A stretch of 8,757 bases of DNA, from positions 1-8,757 of the forward strand of contig CABUBX010000090.1 in assembly GCA_902489925.1 (NCBI GenBank). The letters run 5' to 3'. This DNA comes from an uncultured Lachnospiraceae bacterium (GTDB taxonomy: Bacteria > Bacillota > Clostridia > Lachnospirales > Lachnospiraceae). The translations under genes were made by a program, and so were the position numbers. Below, in pieces: positions 1 to 7,761 of the stretch (position 1 is its first letter; the number at the start of each line of letters is the position of its first letter). Below the pieces are notes generated by a model, which saw nothing but the letters and a program-made list of their open reading frames with translations, was not told where the DNA came from and ran no database searches.

Positions 1-1
1 A

Positions 2-961
2 CAGCAGCTACGCCAAAATGTGGCTGATATGAAGGTGCGCATTGTATCCGGAATGGATGGGCTTATTGAAGCTGCGACAATTGATGGTGCGGACATTGTA
101 TTGACAGCAGTGGTCGGCATGATTGGCATACAGCCGACAATTGCCGCAATTAAGGCAAGTAAGGATATTGCTTTGGCAAATAAGGAGACACTTGTTTGTG
201 CCGGACATATCATTATGCCGCTGGCAAAGGAATATAATGTGAATATACTTCCGGTGGACAGTGAGCATTCGGCTATATTTCAGTCACTTCACGGCGAGGA
301 CGGCAATCATATACGACGGATTTTGCTGACAGCTTCCGGCGGACCGTTCAGAGGAAAGAAAACTGAGGATTTAAAAAATATACAGGTAGAGGATGCCTTA
401 AAGCACCCAAACTGGGTGATGGGGCAAAAGATTACGATAGATTCGGCAACCTTAGTGAACAAAGGCTTGGAGGTTATTGAGGCAAAGTGGCTTTTTGGCA
501 CGGACTTGGATAGGATACAGGTTGTTGTGCATCCTCAGAGTGTGATTCATTCGGCAGTGGAGTTTGACGATAAGGGCATTATTGCCCAGCTTGGAACACC
601 GGATATGCGTCTTCCGATTCAGTATGCGCTTTTTTATCCTGAAAGGAGAAGCTTAAATTCCGAGCCGCTGGATTTATTTAAGCTTTCCCAGATGACTTTT
701 GAGGCGCCGGATATTAAGACTTTTAAAGGGCTTGCCTATGCTTATGAGGCGGCAAGGGCGGGGGGACTTATGCCGACCGTATTTAACGCGGCCAATGAGC
801 GTGCTGTCGCAAAGTTTCTTGGAAAAAAAGTCGGATTTTTAGATATTTATGAGATAATACATGCGTCAATGGACGCGTGCCGTCAAAAGGAAAATCCTAC
901 GGTGGAGGATATTCTTGAAGCGGAAGCGGCAACCTATGATTTGATTGAAAGCAGGTGGTAA
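2..961 (+). CDS. dxr: 1-deoxy-D-xylulose 5-phosphate reductoisomerase, 5'-truncated by window edge
   Basis: Dxr converts 1-deoxy-D-xylulose 5-phosphate to 2-C-methyl-D-erythritol 4-phosphate with NADPH, the first committed step of the cytosolic MEP isoprenoid pathway. Family motifs are plain: LANKETLV, the metal-site motif PVDSEHSAIFQSL (bases 251-289), the substrate-site motif GQKITIDSATLVNKGLEVIEA (residue run split around bases 422-484, with the metal-ligand Glu in NKGLEVIE), and HPQSVIHSAVEF followed by QLGTPDMRLPIQYA. The C-terminal helical domain is complete and ends in TAA at 959-961. The frame is open from base 2, with residues QQLRQN before the GTG at base 20, so that GTG is internal and not the start. 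About 319 codons are visible against roughly 380 in the family; the missing part is the N-terminal NADPH-binding GxTGxIG region. It heads the visible part of the dxr-rseP-ispG-polC operon. Identification is very secure. Confidence 0.97.
   Translation, partial: QQLRQNVADMKVRIVSGMDGLIEAATIDGADIVLTAVVGMIGIQPTIAAIKASKDIALANKETLVCAGHIIMPLAKEYNVNILPVDSEHSAIFQSLHGEDGNHIRRILLTASGGPFRGKKTEDLKNIQVEDALKHPNWVMGQKITIDSATLVNKGLEVIEAKWLFGTDLDRIQVVVHPQSVIHSAVEFDDKGIIAQLGTPDMRLPIQYALFYPERRSLNSEPLDLFKLSQMTFEAPDIKTFKGLAYAYEAARAGGLMPTVFNAANERAVAKFLGKKVGFLDIYEIIHASMDACRQKENPTVEDILEAEAATYDLIESRW
953..958 (+). promoter_or_regulatory. Ribosome binding site deciding the rseP TTG start
   Basis: AGGTGG lies in the last codons of dxr, four bases before a TTG at 963-965. 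It supports the TTG just after the dxr stop as the rseP start. The other in-frame TTG, at 945, has no purine-rich SD-like tract at a useful distance and would add six residues before the first membrane segment. The spacing of four is short but usable, and reinitiation by ribosomes ending dxr would help. Confidence 0.5.
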
Positions 962-962
962 A

Positions 963-1985
963 TTGGGCATTATCATTGCAATACTGATATTTGGTATCAT
1001 CGTAATATTTCATGAATTCGGACATTTTATACTGGCTAAAAAGAACGGTATTCGCGTCAATGAATTTGCAGTGGGAATGGGGCCAAAGTTAATTGGTAAA
1101 AAATTTGGGGAAACAGAATATACATTAAGGCTTTTGCCTTTAGGCGGCGCCTGTGTCATGGCGGGAGAAGATGAAGATGCCATGGATGAAGGCTGCTTTA
1201 ATACAAAGTCTGTTTGGGCAAGAATGTCCGTGATTTTAGCCGGACCGGTATTTAATTTTATTCTTGCCTTTGTGTTTGCGATTATTATTTTAGGTTTTGC
1301 AGGGATTACGCCAAGCGAGGTGGGTGGCTTTGCCGAGCAGTCCCCGGCAAAAGAAGCCGGACTTATGGAAGGCGATGTCATTAAAAAGATTGGCGGAGAG
1401 CGTGTGCATTTATTTAATGAAGTAAAGATGCATATGGTGCTTAATCCGCAGGAATCCTACGAAGTTGTGTATGAGCGTGACGGTCAGACCTATGAGACAG
1501 TCATTCATACGGTACAGGGAAGCGACGGTTATCCGATGATTGGCGTGACAGCCTATGCGAGAAAAGCCAATTTTGCAGAGATGTTCCAGTATGGATTTTA
1601 TGAAGTGAAATATAATATCAAGCTTGTTGTTAAGAGTCTTGGTATGCTTTTCACAGGTAAGCTTTCTAAAGATGATGTGGCAGGCCCTGTCGGGATGACA
1701 CAGATTATTGATGAAAATTATAATACGGCAAAAAACTACGGCATGTCCTCGGTTGTGCTGACGATGATGAATCTTGTCGTTATTTTAAGTGCCAATTTAG
1801 GTGTGATGAATCTGCTGCCAATCCCTGCGTTAGACGGCGGACGGTTTTTATTTCTCATTATTGAGGCTGTCCGCGGAAAGCCTGTGGACAGAAATAAAGA
1901 AGGCTTTGTCAATTTTATCGGCTTTGCACTTTTGATGGTGCTTATGGTATTTATTTTGTTTAATGATATATCAAGACTGTTTTAA
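963..1985 (+). CDS. rseP: RseP/RasP-type site-2 intramembrane zinc metalloprotease (M50 family)
   Basis: This membrane protease makes the second, intramembrane cut in regulated proteolysis, typically of anti-sigma factors, and also clears signal peptide remnants (family knowledge; the substrate here is unknown). With the TTG start at 963 the protein has 340 residues. Segment 1 (about 2-23) carries the zinc motif HEFGH with His17, Glu18 and His21. A second hydrophobic segment lies near residues 83-115. A single PDZ domain spans about 122-190. The third segment holds NLLPIPALDGGR with the zinc-ligand Asp291, and the fourth is the hydrophobic C-terminus ending at NDISRLF. One PDZ and about 340 residues match Clostridia; E. 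coli RseP has two PDZ domains and about 450 residues. The start follows the dxr stop by one base, suggesting translational coupling. A TTG at 945, overlapping dxr by 17 bases, is the alternative start. Confidence 0.95.
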   Translation: MGIIIAILIFGIIVIFHEFGHFILAKKNGIRVNEFAVGMGPKLIGKKFGETEYTLRLLPLGGACVMAGEDEDAMDEGCFNTKSVWARMSVILAGPVFNFILAFVFAIIILGFAGITPSEVGGFAEQSPAKEAGLMEGDVIKKIGGERVHLFNEVKMHMVLNPQESYEVVYERDGQTYETVIHTVQGSDGYPMIGVTAYARKANFAEMFQYGFYEVKYNIKLVVKSLGMLFTGKLSKDDVAGPVGMTQIIDENYNTAKNYGMSSVVLTMMNLVVILSANLGVMNLLPIPALDGGRFLFLIIEAVRGKPVDRNKEGFVNFIGFALLMVLMVFILFNDISRLF

Positions 1986-1991
1986 ATACAT

Positions 1992-1996
1992 GGAGG
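1992..1996 (+). promoter_or_regulatory. Strong Shine-Dalgarno of ispG
   Basis: GGAGG sits eight bases before the ATG at 2005 in the 19-base gap after rseP. It is the best ribosome site in the operon and fixes the ispG start. The ATG at 1998 in between is in another frame and too close to the site. Confidence 0.75.
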
Positions 1997-2004
1997 AATG
2001 ATTT

Positions 2005-3063
2005 ATGTTAAGAGAAAATACAAAGGTCATTCACATCGGCGATGTGGCTATCGGAGGTAACAATCCGGTAGCCATTCAGTCTATGTGCAATACAAAAACA
2101 GAAGATGTGAAAGCGACCGTTGAACAGATTTTAAAACTTGAGGCTGCAGGCTGTGAAATTATCCGTGTGGCCATACCGACAATGGAGGCGGCTGAGGCTG
2201 TTCGGGAAATTAAAAAGCAGATTCATATTCCGCTTGTGGGCGACATTCATTTTGATTATCGTCTTGCCATTGCCGCAGTAAAAAACGGTATTGATAAGAT
2301 TCGCATTAATCCGGGCAATATCGGAAGCAGCGACAGAGTAAAGGCTGTTGTGGATGAATGCAAATCGAGAAATATTCCGATTCGTGTCGGCGTCAACAGC
2401 GGCTCTTTGGAAAAACCGATTATTGAAAAATACGGTCATGTGACTGCGGAGGGCATTGTTGAAAGTGCACTTGATAAAGTAAGGATGATTGAAGCTTTGG
2501 ATTATGATAATATCGTGATTAGCATCAAGTCCTCGGATGTACTGATGTGTGTAAAAGCCCATGAGCTGATTGCAAAGCAGACGCATTATCCGCTGCATGT
2601 CGGTATTACAGAGGCAGGAACAGTGCTTTCGGGAAATATTAAGTCCTCCGTCGGTCTTGGAATTATTCTTCATGAGGGTATCGGAAATACTATCAGAGTT
2701 TCACTTACAGGTGACCCTGTGGAGGAAATTAAATCGGCAAAGCTTATTCTTAAAACCTTGGGGCTTAAAAAGGGCGGTATCGAGGTTGTGTCATGTCCGA
2801 CGTGCGGACGGACAAAGATTGATTTGATTGGACTTGCCAATCAGGTCGAAAATATGGTTCAGGACATTGATTTGGATATTAAGGTGGCAGTGATGGGCTG
2901 TGTTGTCAATGGACCGGGGGAAGCAAAAGAGGCTGATATCGGTATTGCCGGCGGTATTGGCGAAGGCCTTTTGATTAAGCATGGCGAAATTATAAAGAAG
3001 GTCCCGGAGGATATGCTTTTGGAAACATTGAGACATGAACTTTTAAATTGGAAGCAGGCTTAA
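2005..3063 (+). CDS. ispG: 4-hydroxy-3-methylbut-2-enyl diphosphate synthase (flavodoxin/ferredoxin-dependent)
   Basis: IspG (GcpE) reductively opens 2-C-methyl-D-erythritol 2,4-cyclodiphosphate to HMBPP, the next-to-last MEP step, using a 4Fe-4S cluster. The 352-residue protein is of normal bacterial length. The N-terminal TIM-barrel half shows VAIQSMCNTKTEDV, LVGDIHFDYRLA, KIRINPGNIG and RVGVNSGSLE. The C-terminal cluster domain shows SCPTCGR with Cys264 and Cys267, then MGCVVNGPGEAKEADIGIAGG with Cys299 and Glu306. These four positions match the E. coli cluster ligands Cys270, Cys273, Cys305 and Glu312 with a constant offset of six, so the enzyme looks fully active. The ATG is supported by GGAGG at eight bases. 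With dxr in the same operon, two of the MEP steps are co-encoded. PolC starts three bases after its stop. Confidence 0.98.
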   Translation: MLRENTKVIHIGDVAIGGNNPVAIQSMCNTKTEDVKATVEQILKLEAAGCEIIRVAIPTMEAAEAVREIKKQIHIPLVGDIHFDYRLAIAAVKNGIDKIRINPGNIGSSDRVKAVVDECKSRNIPIRVGVNSGSLEKPIIEKYGHVTAEGIVESALDKVRMIEALDYDNIVISIKSSDVLMCVKAHELIAKQTHYPLHVGITEAGTVLSGNIKSSVGLGIILHEGIGNTIRVSLTGDPVEEIKSAKLILKTLGLKKGGIEVVSCPTCGRTKIDLIGLANQVENMVQDIDLDIKVAVMGCVVNGPGEAKEADIGIAGGIGEGLLIKHGEIIKKVPEDMLLETLRHELLNWKQA

Positions 3064-3066
3064 AGG

Positions 3067-6000
3067 ATGAATACGGAGTTTTTTAAAGTATTTCCCGTGC
3101 TTGAGCTTAGTCAGGAATGTGCCGACTGGTTTTCGGAGGTGTCTGTGGCGAAGGTTGCAGCATCAAAATCAAAGCAGAGAATTTGTATATATATTGAAAG
3201 CAGCCGTCTCATTCCGAGAGGCGTTGTGAAGTCTGTGGAAGCCGAAATCAAGCAGCAGCTTTTTGGGCGTGCGGCGGCAAGTATTCAAATTCGAGAGCAT
3301 TATACCTTGTCTGAACAGTATACGCCGGAAGTGATTTTTGAGATGTATTACCCGACAATCATGGATGAGCTTTCGGAGGAAAGCGAACTAGAAGCAAGTC
3401 TGTTTCATAAGGCGCCAAAAGAATTTTTAAGTAAAAATAAACTTCATATAGAGATTCCCGAAAACTTTGTTGCAGCAAGGAAGATGCGCCATGCATCGGA
3501 TGCAGTCGTTGAAATTTATAAAGAGCGATTTGATATATGCCTTGAAATAGAAATTGAGCAGCTGGAAAAGAAGGAGAGCAGATATTCAAAGGATGCGGAT
3601 GAGGCACTTCGCCAGGAGGTACAAAAAATCGTTCATACTTATGAGGAGACGAAAAAAGCTGCCAAAGAAGAATTAAAGCAGGAGAAGGAGGAGGCGCAGC
3701 AGAAGAAGGAATTTGTCCGTAAAGAAAAGACATACCAGCAAAAGAAAATTAACGATAAGGATATTTTCTACGGCCGAGGCTTTGAGGGCGATGAGACACC
3801 GATTTGCGATATTGTCGATGAGATTGGCGAGGTCATTGTCCGTGGACAGATTTTCTTTGTGGATACCCGTGAAATACGAAACGAAAAGACGATTGTCATA
3901 TTTAATGTGACAGATTTTACGGACAGTATTACCGCAAAGCTTTTTGTAAAAAATGAGCTGCTTGCCGATGTGCTTTCCAATATTAAGAAGGGTCAGTTTA
4001 TCCGTATGAAGGGTATGGCGGTTCTTGATAAATTTGACAGAGAGATTTCTATTGCGTCGGTTGTCGGAATTAAGACGATTCCGGATTTTAGAGTAAAGCG
4101 TGAGGACAACAGCCCGCGAAAGCGTGTTGAGCTTCATGCCCATACAATGATGAGTGATATGGACAGTGTGGCAGACTGCCGGGCGATGCTGGCAACAGCC
4201 TATGGCTGGGGGCATCCGGCCTGTGCGATTACAGACCACGGTGTTGTGCAGGCATTTCCTGATGCCAATCATTATATTGAGAAGATTGACGGCGATGCCA
4301 AAAAGAAATATCAGAGTGAACACCCTGAGGCGGATAAGGCGGCACTTAAAGGTGTTTCGGCGCCATTTAAGGTGATTTACGGCGTTGAGGCTTATATCGT
4401 TGATGATTTAAAGGAAATTGTCTTTAATTCAAAGGGGCAGAGCCTTGATGGTGATTTTGTTGTTTTTGATATTGAAACAACAGGTTTTTCGCCGATTAAA
4501 AATAAAATTATAGAGATTGGCGCCGTGAAGGTTTCAAAGGGAGAGATTACAGACCGTTTTTCAACATTTGTCAATCCAAAGGTACCGATTCCTTTTGAGA
4601 TTGAAAAGCTGACAAGCATTAATGATGAGATGGTTATGGATGCACCGTCCATTGAGGAGGTGCTGCCGCAGTTTATGGCTTTTTGCGAAGGCTGTATCAT
4701 GGTGGCACACAATGCTGATTTTGATATGAGCTTTATCCGGGAAAATTGCCGCAGGCAGGGAATGTCAACAGAATTTACGGTTGTTGATACTTTGGGCATG
4801 GCAAGAAGTATGTTTGAGAATCTCAAAAACTATAAGCTGGATACAGTTGTTGAGGCTGTTGGCGGAAGTCTTGAGCACCACCACAGAGCTGTAGATGATG
4901 CAGAGTCTACGGCGGATATTTTTGTGAAGCTTGTGGCACGCCTTAAAGCAAGGGGAGTTACAGATTTAGATGCCCTAAACGCCATGTCGCATATGTCGGA
5001 CAGTGCCATAAAGAAGCTTCGGACATTCCACTGTATTATTTTAGTGAAAAATGAGACGGGGCGTGTGAATTTATACCGCCTTGTTTCGATGTCCCATCTC
5101 AATTATTATGCACGGCGCCCAAGAATACCAAAGAGCCTTTTAAATAAGTATCGGGAGGGGCTGATTGTCGGTTCGGCCTGTGAAGCCGGAGAACTTTTTT
5201 CGGCGGTTGCGGAGGAACGTCCGGCAGATGAAATTGCAAGGATTGTGCAGTTTTATGATTATCTTGAAATACAGCCAATTGGCAATAACCATTTTATGAT
5301 TGACAGCGAAAAACACCCGAATGTCCATAATGAGGAGGATTTGCGGGAGTTAAACAGAAAAGTTGTTGCCCTTGGCGAACAATTTAATAAAAAAGTATGC
5401 GCAACCTGTGATGTGCATTTTTTAAATCCAAACGATTCGCTTTACCGCAGTGTCATTATGGCAGGCAAAGGCTTTGCCGATGCAGATAACCAGCCGCCGC
5501 TTTATCTTCGCACAACGGAGGAAATGCTTAAAGAGTTTGATTATCTCGGTGAGGAAAAGGCAGAGGAAGTTGTCATTACAAATACGAATCTGATTGCAGA
5601 TGAAATTGAGCGCATTTCCCCGGTCAGCCCGGATAAATGCCCGCCGGTTATTGAAAATTCCGATGAGATTTTGAGAAACATATGTTATGAAAAGGCTCAT
5701 GATTTGTACGGGGAGAATTTGCCGGAGATTGTTGTAGAGCGTTTGGAAAGAGAATTAAACTCGATTATCAGTAACGGCTTTGCCGTTATGTATATTATTG
5801 CTCAGAAGCTCGTATGGAAGTCTGTGGCAGACGGTTATCTCGTTGGCTCACGAGGCAGTGTCGGTTCATCCTTTGCGGCGTTTTGTGCCGGTATTACGGA
5901 GGTTAATTCACTGCAGGCGCATTATTTGTGCCCGAATTGCAAATATGTTGACTTTGATTCCGAGTATGTGAGAAGCTTTTCCGGGCGTTCAGGCTGTGAT

Positions 6001-7530
6001 ATGGAGGATAAGCTTTGTCCGGTGTGCGGCAAGCCACTTTCTAAAGAAGGGCACGATATTCCTTTTGAGACCTTCCTTGGCTTTAAGGGGAATAAAGAGC
6101 CGGATATTGACCTTAACTTTTCAGGTGAGTATCAGAGTAAGGCGCATGATTATACAGAGGTTATTTTCGGCCACGGACAGACTTTCAGGGCGGGAACGAT
6201 TGGTACGCTGGCTGAAAAAACAGCATTTGGCTATGCCCGTGGTTATTATGAGGACAGAGAGGTTCACAAAAGAGGCTGTGAGCTTGCACGTATTGCAGAA
6301 GGCTGCGTCGGGGTTCGAAGAACGACAGGACAGCATCCGGGGGGGATTATTGTTGTGCCGATGGGCATGGAAATTTATACGTTTACACCGGTACAGCATC
6401 CGGCCAATGATGTAAATTCTAAAACTATTACAACACATTTTGATTATCACTCTATTGACCACAATCTTTTAAAACTTGATATTCTCGGGCACGATGATCC
6501 GACAATGATAAGAATGTTGGAGGATATTACGGGGGTTGATGCGACAAAGATTCGTCTCGATGACGCGGACGTTTTATCATTGTTTCACGGACTTGATGCA
6601 CTCCACATTAAGCCGGAGGATATCGGAGGCACAGATTTGGGTTCTTTAGGTATTCCGGAATTTGGCACAGATTTCGTTATGCAGATGTTAAGGGACACAA
6701 AGCCGGAGGCATTTTCTGATTTAGTTCGTATTTCAGGGCTTTCTCACGGTACAGACGTTTGGCTTGGCAATGCCCAGACGCTGATTCAGGAGGGGAAATG
6801 CACAATCTCCTCAGCAATCTGCACCCGTGATGATATTATGATTTATTTGATTCATAAGGGGATTGAGTCTGAGCAGTCCTTTAAGATTATGGAAAGTGTC
6901 AGAAAGGGTAAGGGACTGACGCCGGAATGGGAAGAAATCATGAAGGCGCATGATGTGCCGGACTGGTACATATGGTCCTGTAAAAAAATTAAGTACATGT
7001 TCCCAAAGGCGCATGCGGTTGCCTATGTTATGATGGGCTTTAGAATCGCATGGTTTAAGATTCATGAACCGCTGGCATATTATGCGGCATTTTTCAGTAT
7101 ACGTGCGACAGCCTTTGATTATGGTCTGATGTGTCAGGGAAAGGAAGCGCTTGACAGACATATAAAAAACTATCGGGCAAATCCTGACTTGAGTAAAAAA
7201 GAACAGGATACATTGAAGGATATGCGTATTGTTCAGGAAATGTATGCGAGAGGCTTTGAATTTTTGCCGATTGATTTGTATGAATCTCAGGCGACAAAGT
7301 TTATTATTAAAGACGGAAAACTTTTGCCGCCGTTTTCGACAATTGAAGGCATGGGCGGCATTGCTGCGGAAGCGCTTGTGGAAGAAGCGGCTAAGGGCAA
7401 GTTTATGTCTAGGGATGATATAAGACAGAGAGCAAAAGTCAGCCAGACAACAATCGATACAATGGCAGAGCTTGGACTTTTAGGCGATTTGCCGGCAAGC
7501 AACCAGCTGTCCATATTCGATTTGATGTAA
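3067..7530 (+). CDS. polC: DNA polymerase III PolC (class C replicative polymerase with 3'-5' exonuclease)
   Basis: PolC is the main replicative polymerase of low-GC Gram-positive bacteria; it copies DNA at the fork and proofreads. The 1487 residues are slightly longer than the roughly 1440 of B. subtilis. In order: N-terminal domain (1-160); a Lys/Glu-rich, probably coiled-coil linker (about 161-230); OB fold (about 250-337); PHP domain with HAHT at 357-360 and ITDHG at 388-392, resumed at VIYGVEA after an extra stretch near 406-434; exonuclease inserted in PHP with Asp468/Glu470, Asp553 (HNADFD) and His606/Asp611; then the polymerase core with GSRGSVGSSFAAF at 927-939. A zinc finger uses Cys955, Cys958, Cys984 and Cys987. 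Catalytic aspartates are Asp1013 and Asp1015 (PDIDLNF) and Asp1138 (LKLDILGHDDPT). The end, QLSIFDLM (1480-1487), matches the sliding-clamp motif of PolC. All key residues are present. The ATG follows ispG by three bases; AGG at 3056-3058 is the likeliest ribosome site. Confidence 0.99.
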   Translation: MNTEFFKVFPVLELSQECADWFSEVSVAKVAASKSKQRICIYIESSRLIPRGVVKSVEAEIKQQLFGRAAASIQIREHYTLSEQYTPEVIFEMYYPTIMDELSEESELEASLFHKAPKEFLSKNKLHIEIPENFVAARKMRHASDAVVEIYKERFDICLEIEIEQLEKKESRYSKDADEALRQEVQKIVHTYEETKKAAKEELKQEKEEAQQKKEFVRKEKTYQQKKINDKDIFYGRGFEGDETPICDIVDEIGEVIVRGQIFFVDTREIRNEKTIVIFNVTDFTDSITAKLFVKNELLADVLSNIKKGQFIRMKGMAVLDKFDREISIASVVGIKTIPDFRVKREDNSPRKRVELHAHTMMSDMDSVADCRAMLATAYGWGHPACAITDHGVVQAFPDANHYIEKIDGDAKKKYQSEHPEADKAALKGVSAPFKVIYGVEAYIVDDLKEIVFNSKGQSLDGDFVVFDIETTGFSPIKNKIIEIGAVKVSKGEITDRFSTFVNPKVPIPFEIEKLTSINDEMVMDAPSIEEVLPQFMAFCEGCIMVAHNADFDMSFIRENCRRQGMSTEFTVVDTLGMARSMFENLKNYKLDTVVEAVGGSLEHHHRAVDDAESTADIFVKLVARLKARGVTDLDALNAMSHMSDSAIKKLRTFHCIILVKNETGRVNLYRLVSMSHLNYYARRPRIPKSLLNKYREGLIVGSACEAGELFSAVAEERPADEIARIVQFYDYLEIQPIGNNHFMIDSEKHPNVHNEEDLRELNRKVVALGEQFNKKVCATCDVHFLNPNDSLYRSVIMAGKGFADADNQPPLYLRTTEEMLKEFDYLGEEKAEEVVITNTNLIADEIERISPVSPDKCPPVIENSDEILRNICYEKAHDLYGENLPEIVVERLERELNSIISNGFAVMYIIAQKLVWKSVADGYLVGSRGSVGSSFAAFCAGITEVNSLQAHYLCPNCKYVDFDSEYVRSFSGRSGCDMEDKLCPVCGKPLSKEGHDIPFETFLGFKGNKEPDIDLNFSGEYQSKAHDYTEVIFGHGQTFRAGTIGTLAEKTAFGYARGYYEDREVHKRGCELARIAEGCVGVRRTTGQHPGGIIVVPMGMEIYTFTPVQHPANDVNSKTITTHFDYHSIDHNLLKLDILGHDDPTMIRMLEDITGVDATKIRLDDADVLSLFHGLDALHIKPEDIGGTDLGSLGIPEFGTDFVMQMLRDTKPEAFSDLVRISGLSHGTDVWLGNAQTLIQEGKCTISSAICTRDDIMIYLIHKGIESEQSFKIMESVRKGKGLTPEWEEIMKAHDVPDWYIWSCKKIKYMFPKAHAVAYVMMGFRIAWFKIHEPLAYYAAFFSIRATAFDYGLMCQGKEALDRHIKNYRANPDLSKKEQDTLKDMRIVQEMYARGFEFLPIDLYESQATKFIIKDGKLLPPFSTIEGMGGIAAEALVEEAAKGKFMSRDDIRQRAKVSQTTIDTMAELGLLGDLPASNQLSIFDLM

Positions 7531-7548
7531 CAAAATAAGGGAAAATCA

Positions 7549-7630
7549 AAAAGGCAGAGGGGAAGTATTTTGTACAGCGTGAGTATTTAGCACGCCGGCA
7601 AAATCACTTTCCTTCTGTCTTTTAAATTTT
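7549..7630 (+). terminator. Long hairpin terminator ending the polC operon
   Basis: The left arm 7549-7572 pairs with the right arm 7599-7623 over 24 base pairs, three of them G-U wobbles (7554/7618, 7559/7613, 7562/7610), with one bulged base at 7605. The tip holds a second, 5-bp stem, GCGTG (7577-7581) with CACGC (7591-7595), closing a 9-base loop. The A-run at the foot pairs with TTTT at 7620-7623, and AAATTTT follows. It starts 18 bases after the polC stop, so it most likely ends the polC transcript. The wobbles would be C-A mismatches in the bottom-strand RNA, so the structure is tuned to + strand transcription. It is longer than a typical intrinsic terminator. Confidence 0.8.
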
Positions 7631-7649
7631 AACGAGGTTTTTGATGAAA

Positions 7650-7670
7650 AAGTTTAGTGGTATTAAACTT
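7650..7670. repeat. Small AT-rich inverted repeat upstream of the promoter
   Basis: AAGTTTA (7650-7656) and TAAACTT (7664-7670) are perfect 7-base inverted copies around a 7-base spacer, ending 15 bases before the -35 box. It could be an operator half-site pair, or chance in AT-rich DNA. No regulator gene is adjacent in the window. Confidence 0.3.
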
Positions 7671-7685
7671 AAAATAAAGTAATTG

Positions 7686-7714
7686 TTGACAAGCCGGTTG
7701 TTTTATAGTATAAA
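7686..7714 (+). promoter_or_regulatory. Near-consensus sigma-A promoter of the nifH-like operon
   Basis: A perfect -35 box TTGACA (7686-7691), a 17-base spacer and the -10 box TATAAA (7709-7714, five of six consensus bases) form a strong housekeeping promoter. Transcription would start near 7720-7722 and leave a leader of about 40 bases before the ATG at 7762. It follows the polC terminator, so the downstream genes form a separate transcription unit. No riboswitch-like fold is visible in so short a leader. Confidence 0.75.
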
Positions 7715-7747
7715 TAATTTTGAGTAATGAACTATGAAAAAATATGC

Positions 7748-7759
7748 AGGGGTGAGGAG
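7748..7759 (+). promoter_or_regulatory. Ribosome binding site of the nifH-like gene
   Basis: The purine-rich run AGGGGTGAGGAG precedes the ATG at 7762. The first part, AGGGG (7748-7752), has a good nine-base spacing; the second, AGGAG (7755-7759), is only two bases away. Together they support this start and suggest efficient translation. Confidence 0.6.
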
Positions 7760-7761
7760 AG

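Noticed and set aside
20..22. GTG at base 20 as the dxr start
   Set aside because: The same frame is open to the left edge and the N-terminal NADPH-binding region is missing, so this is an internal valine of a truncated gene.
2131..2673. 180-codon - strand open frame opposite ispG
   Set aside because: It overlaps conserved ispG sequence fully and shows no family motif of its own.
3673..4323. 216-codon open frame on the - strand
   Set aside because: It lies wholly inside polC, has no recognisable domain or ribosome site, and its composition mirrors the codon use of the + strand gene.
5996..6415. 139-codon + strand open frame inside polC
   Set aside because: It is an alternate-frame shadow over the polymerase active site (PDIDLNF), which is clearly coding in the polC frame; the shadow is Arg-rich with no motif.
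7704..7711. TATAGT or TAGTAT as the -10 box
   Set aside because: They leave 12 or 14 bases after TTGACA; TATAAA at 7709 gives the optimal 17.
7734..7761. ATG at 7734 as an alternative start upstream of the nifH-like gene
   Set aside because: It is in a different frame from the gene and soon gives an Arg-rich, motif-free peptide; the ATG at 7762 has the purine-rich ribosome site and the expected distance to the P-loop.
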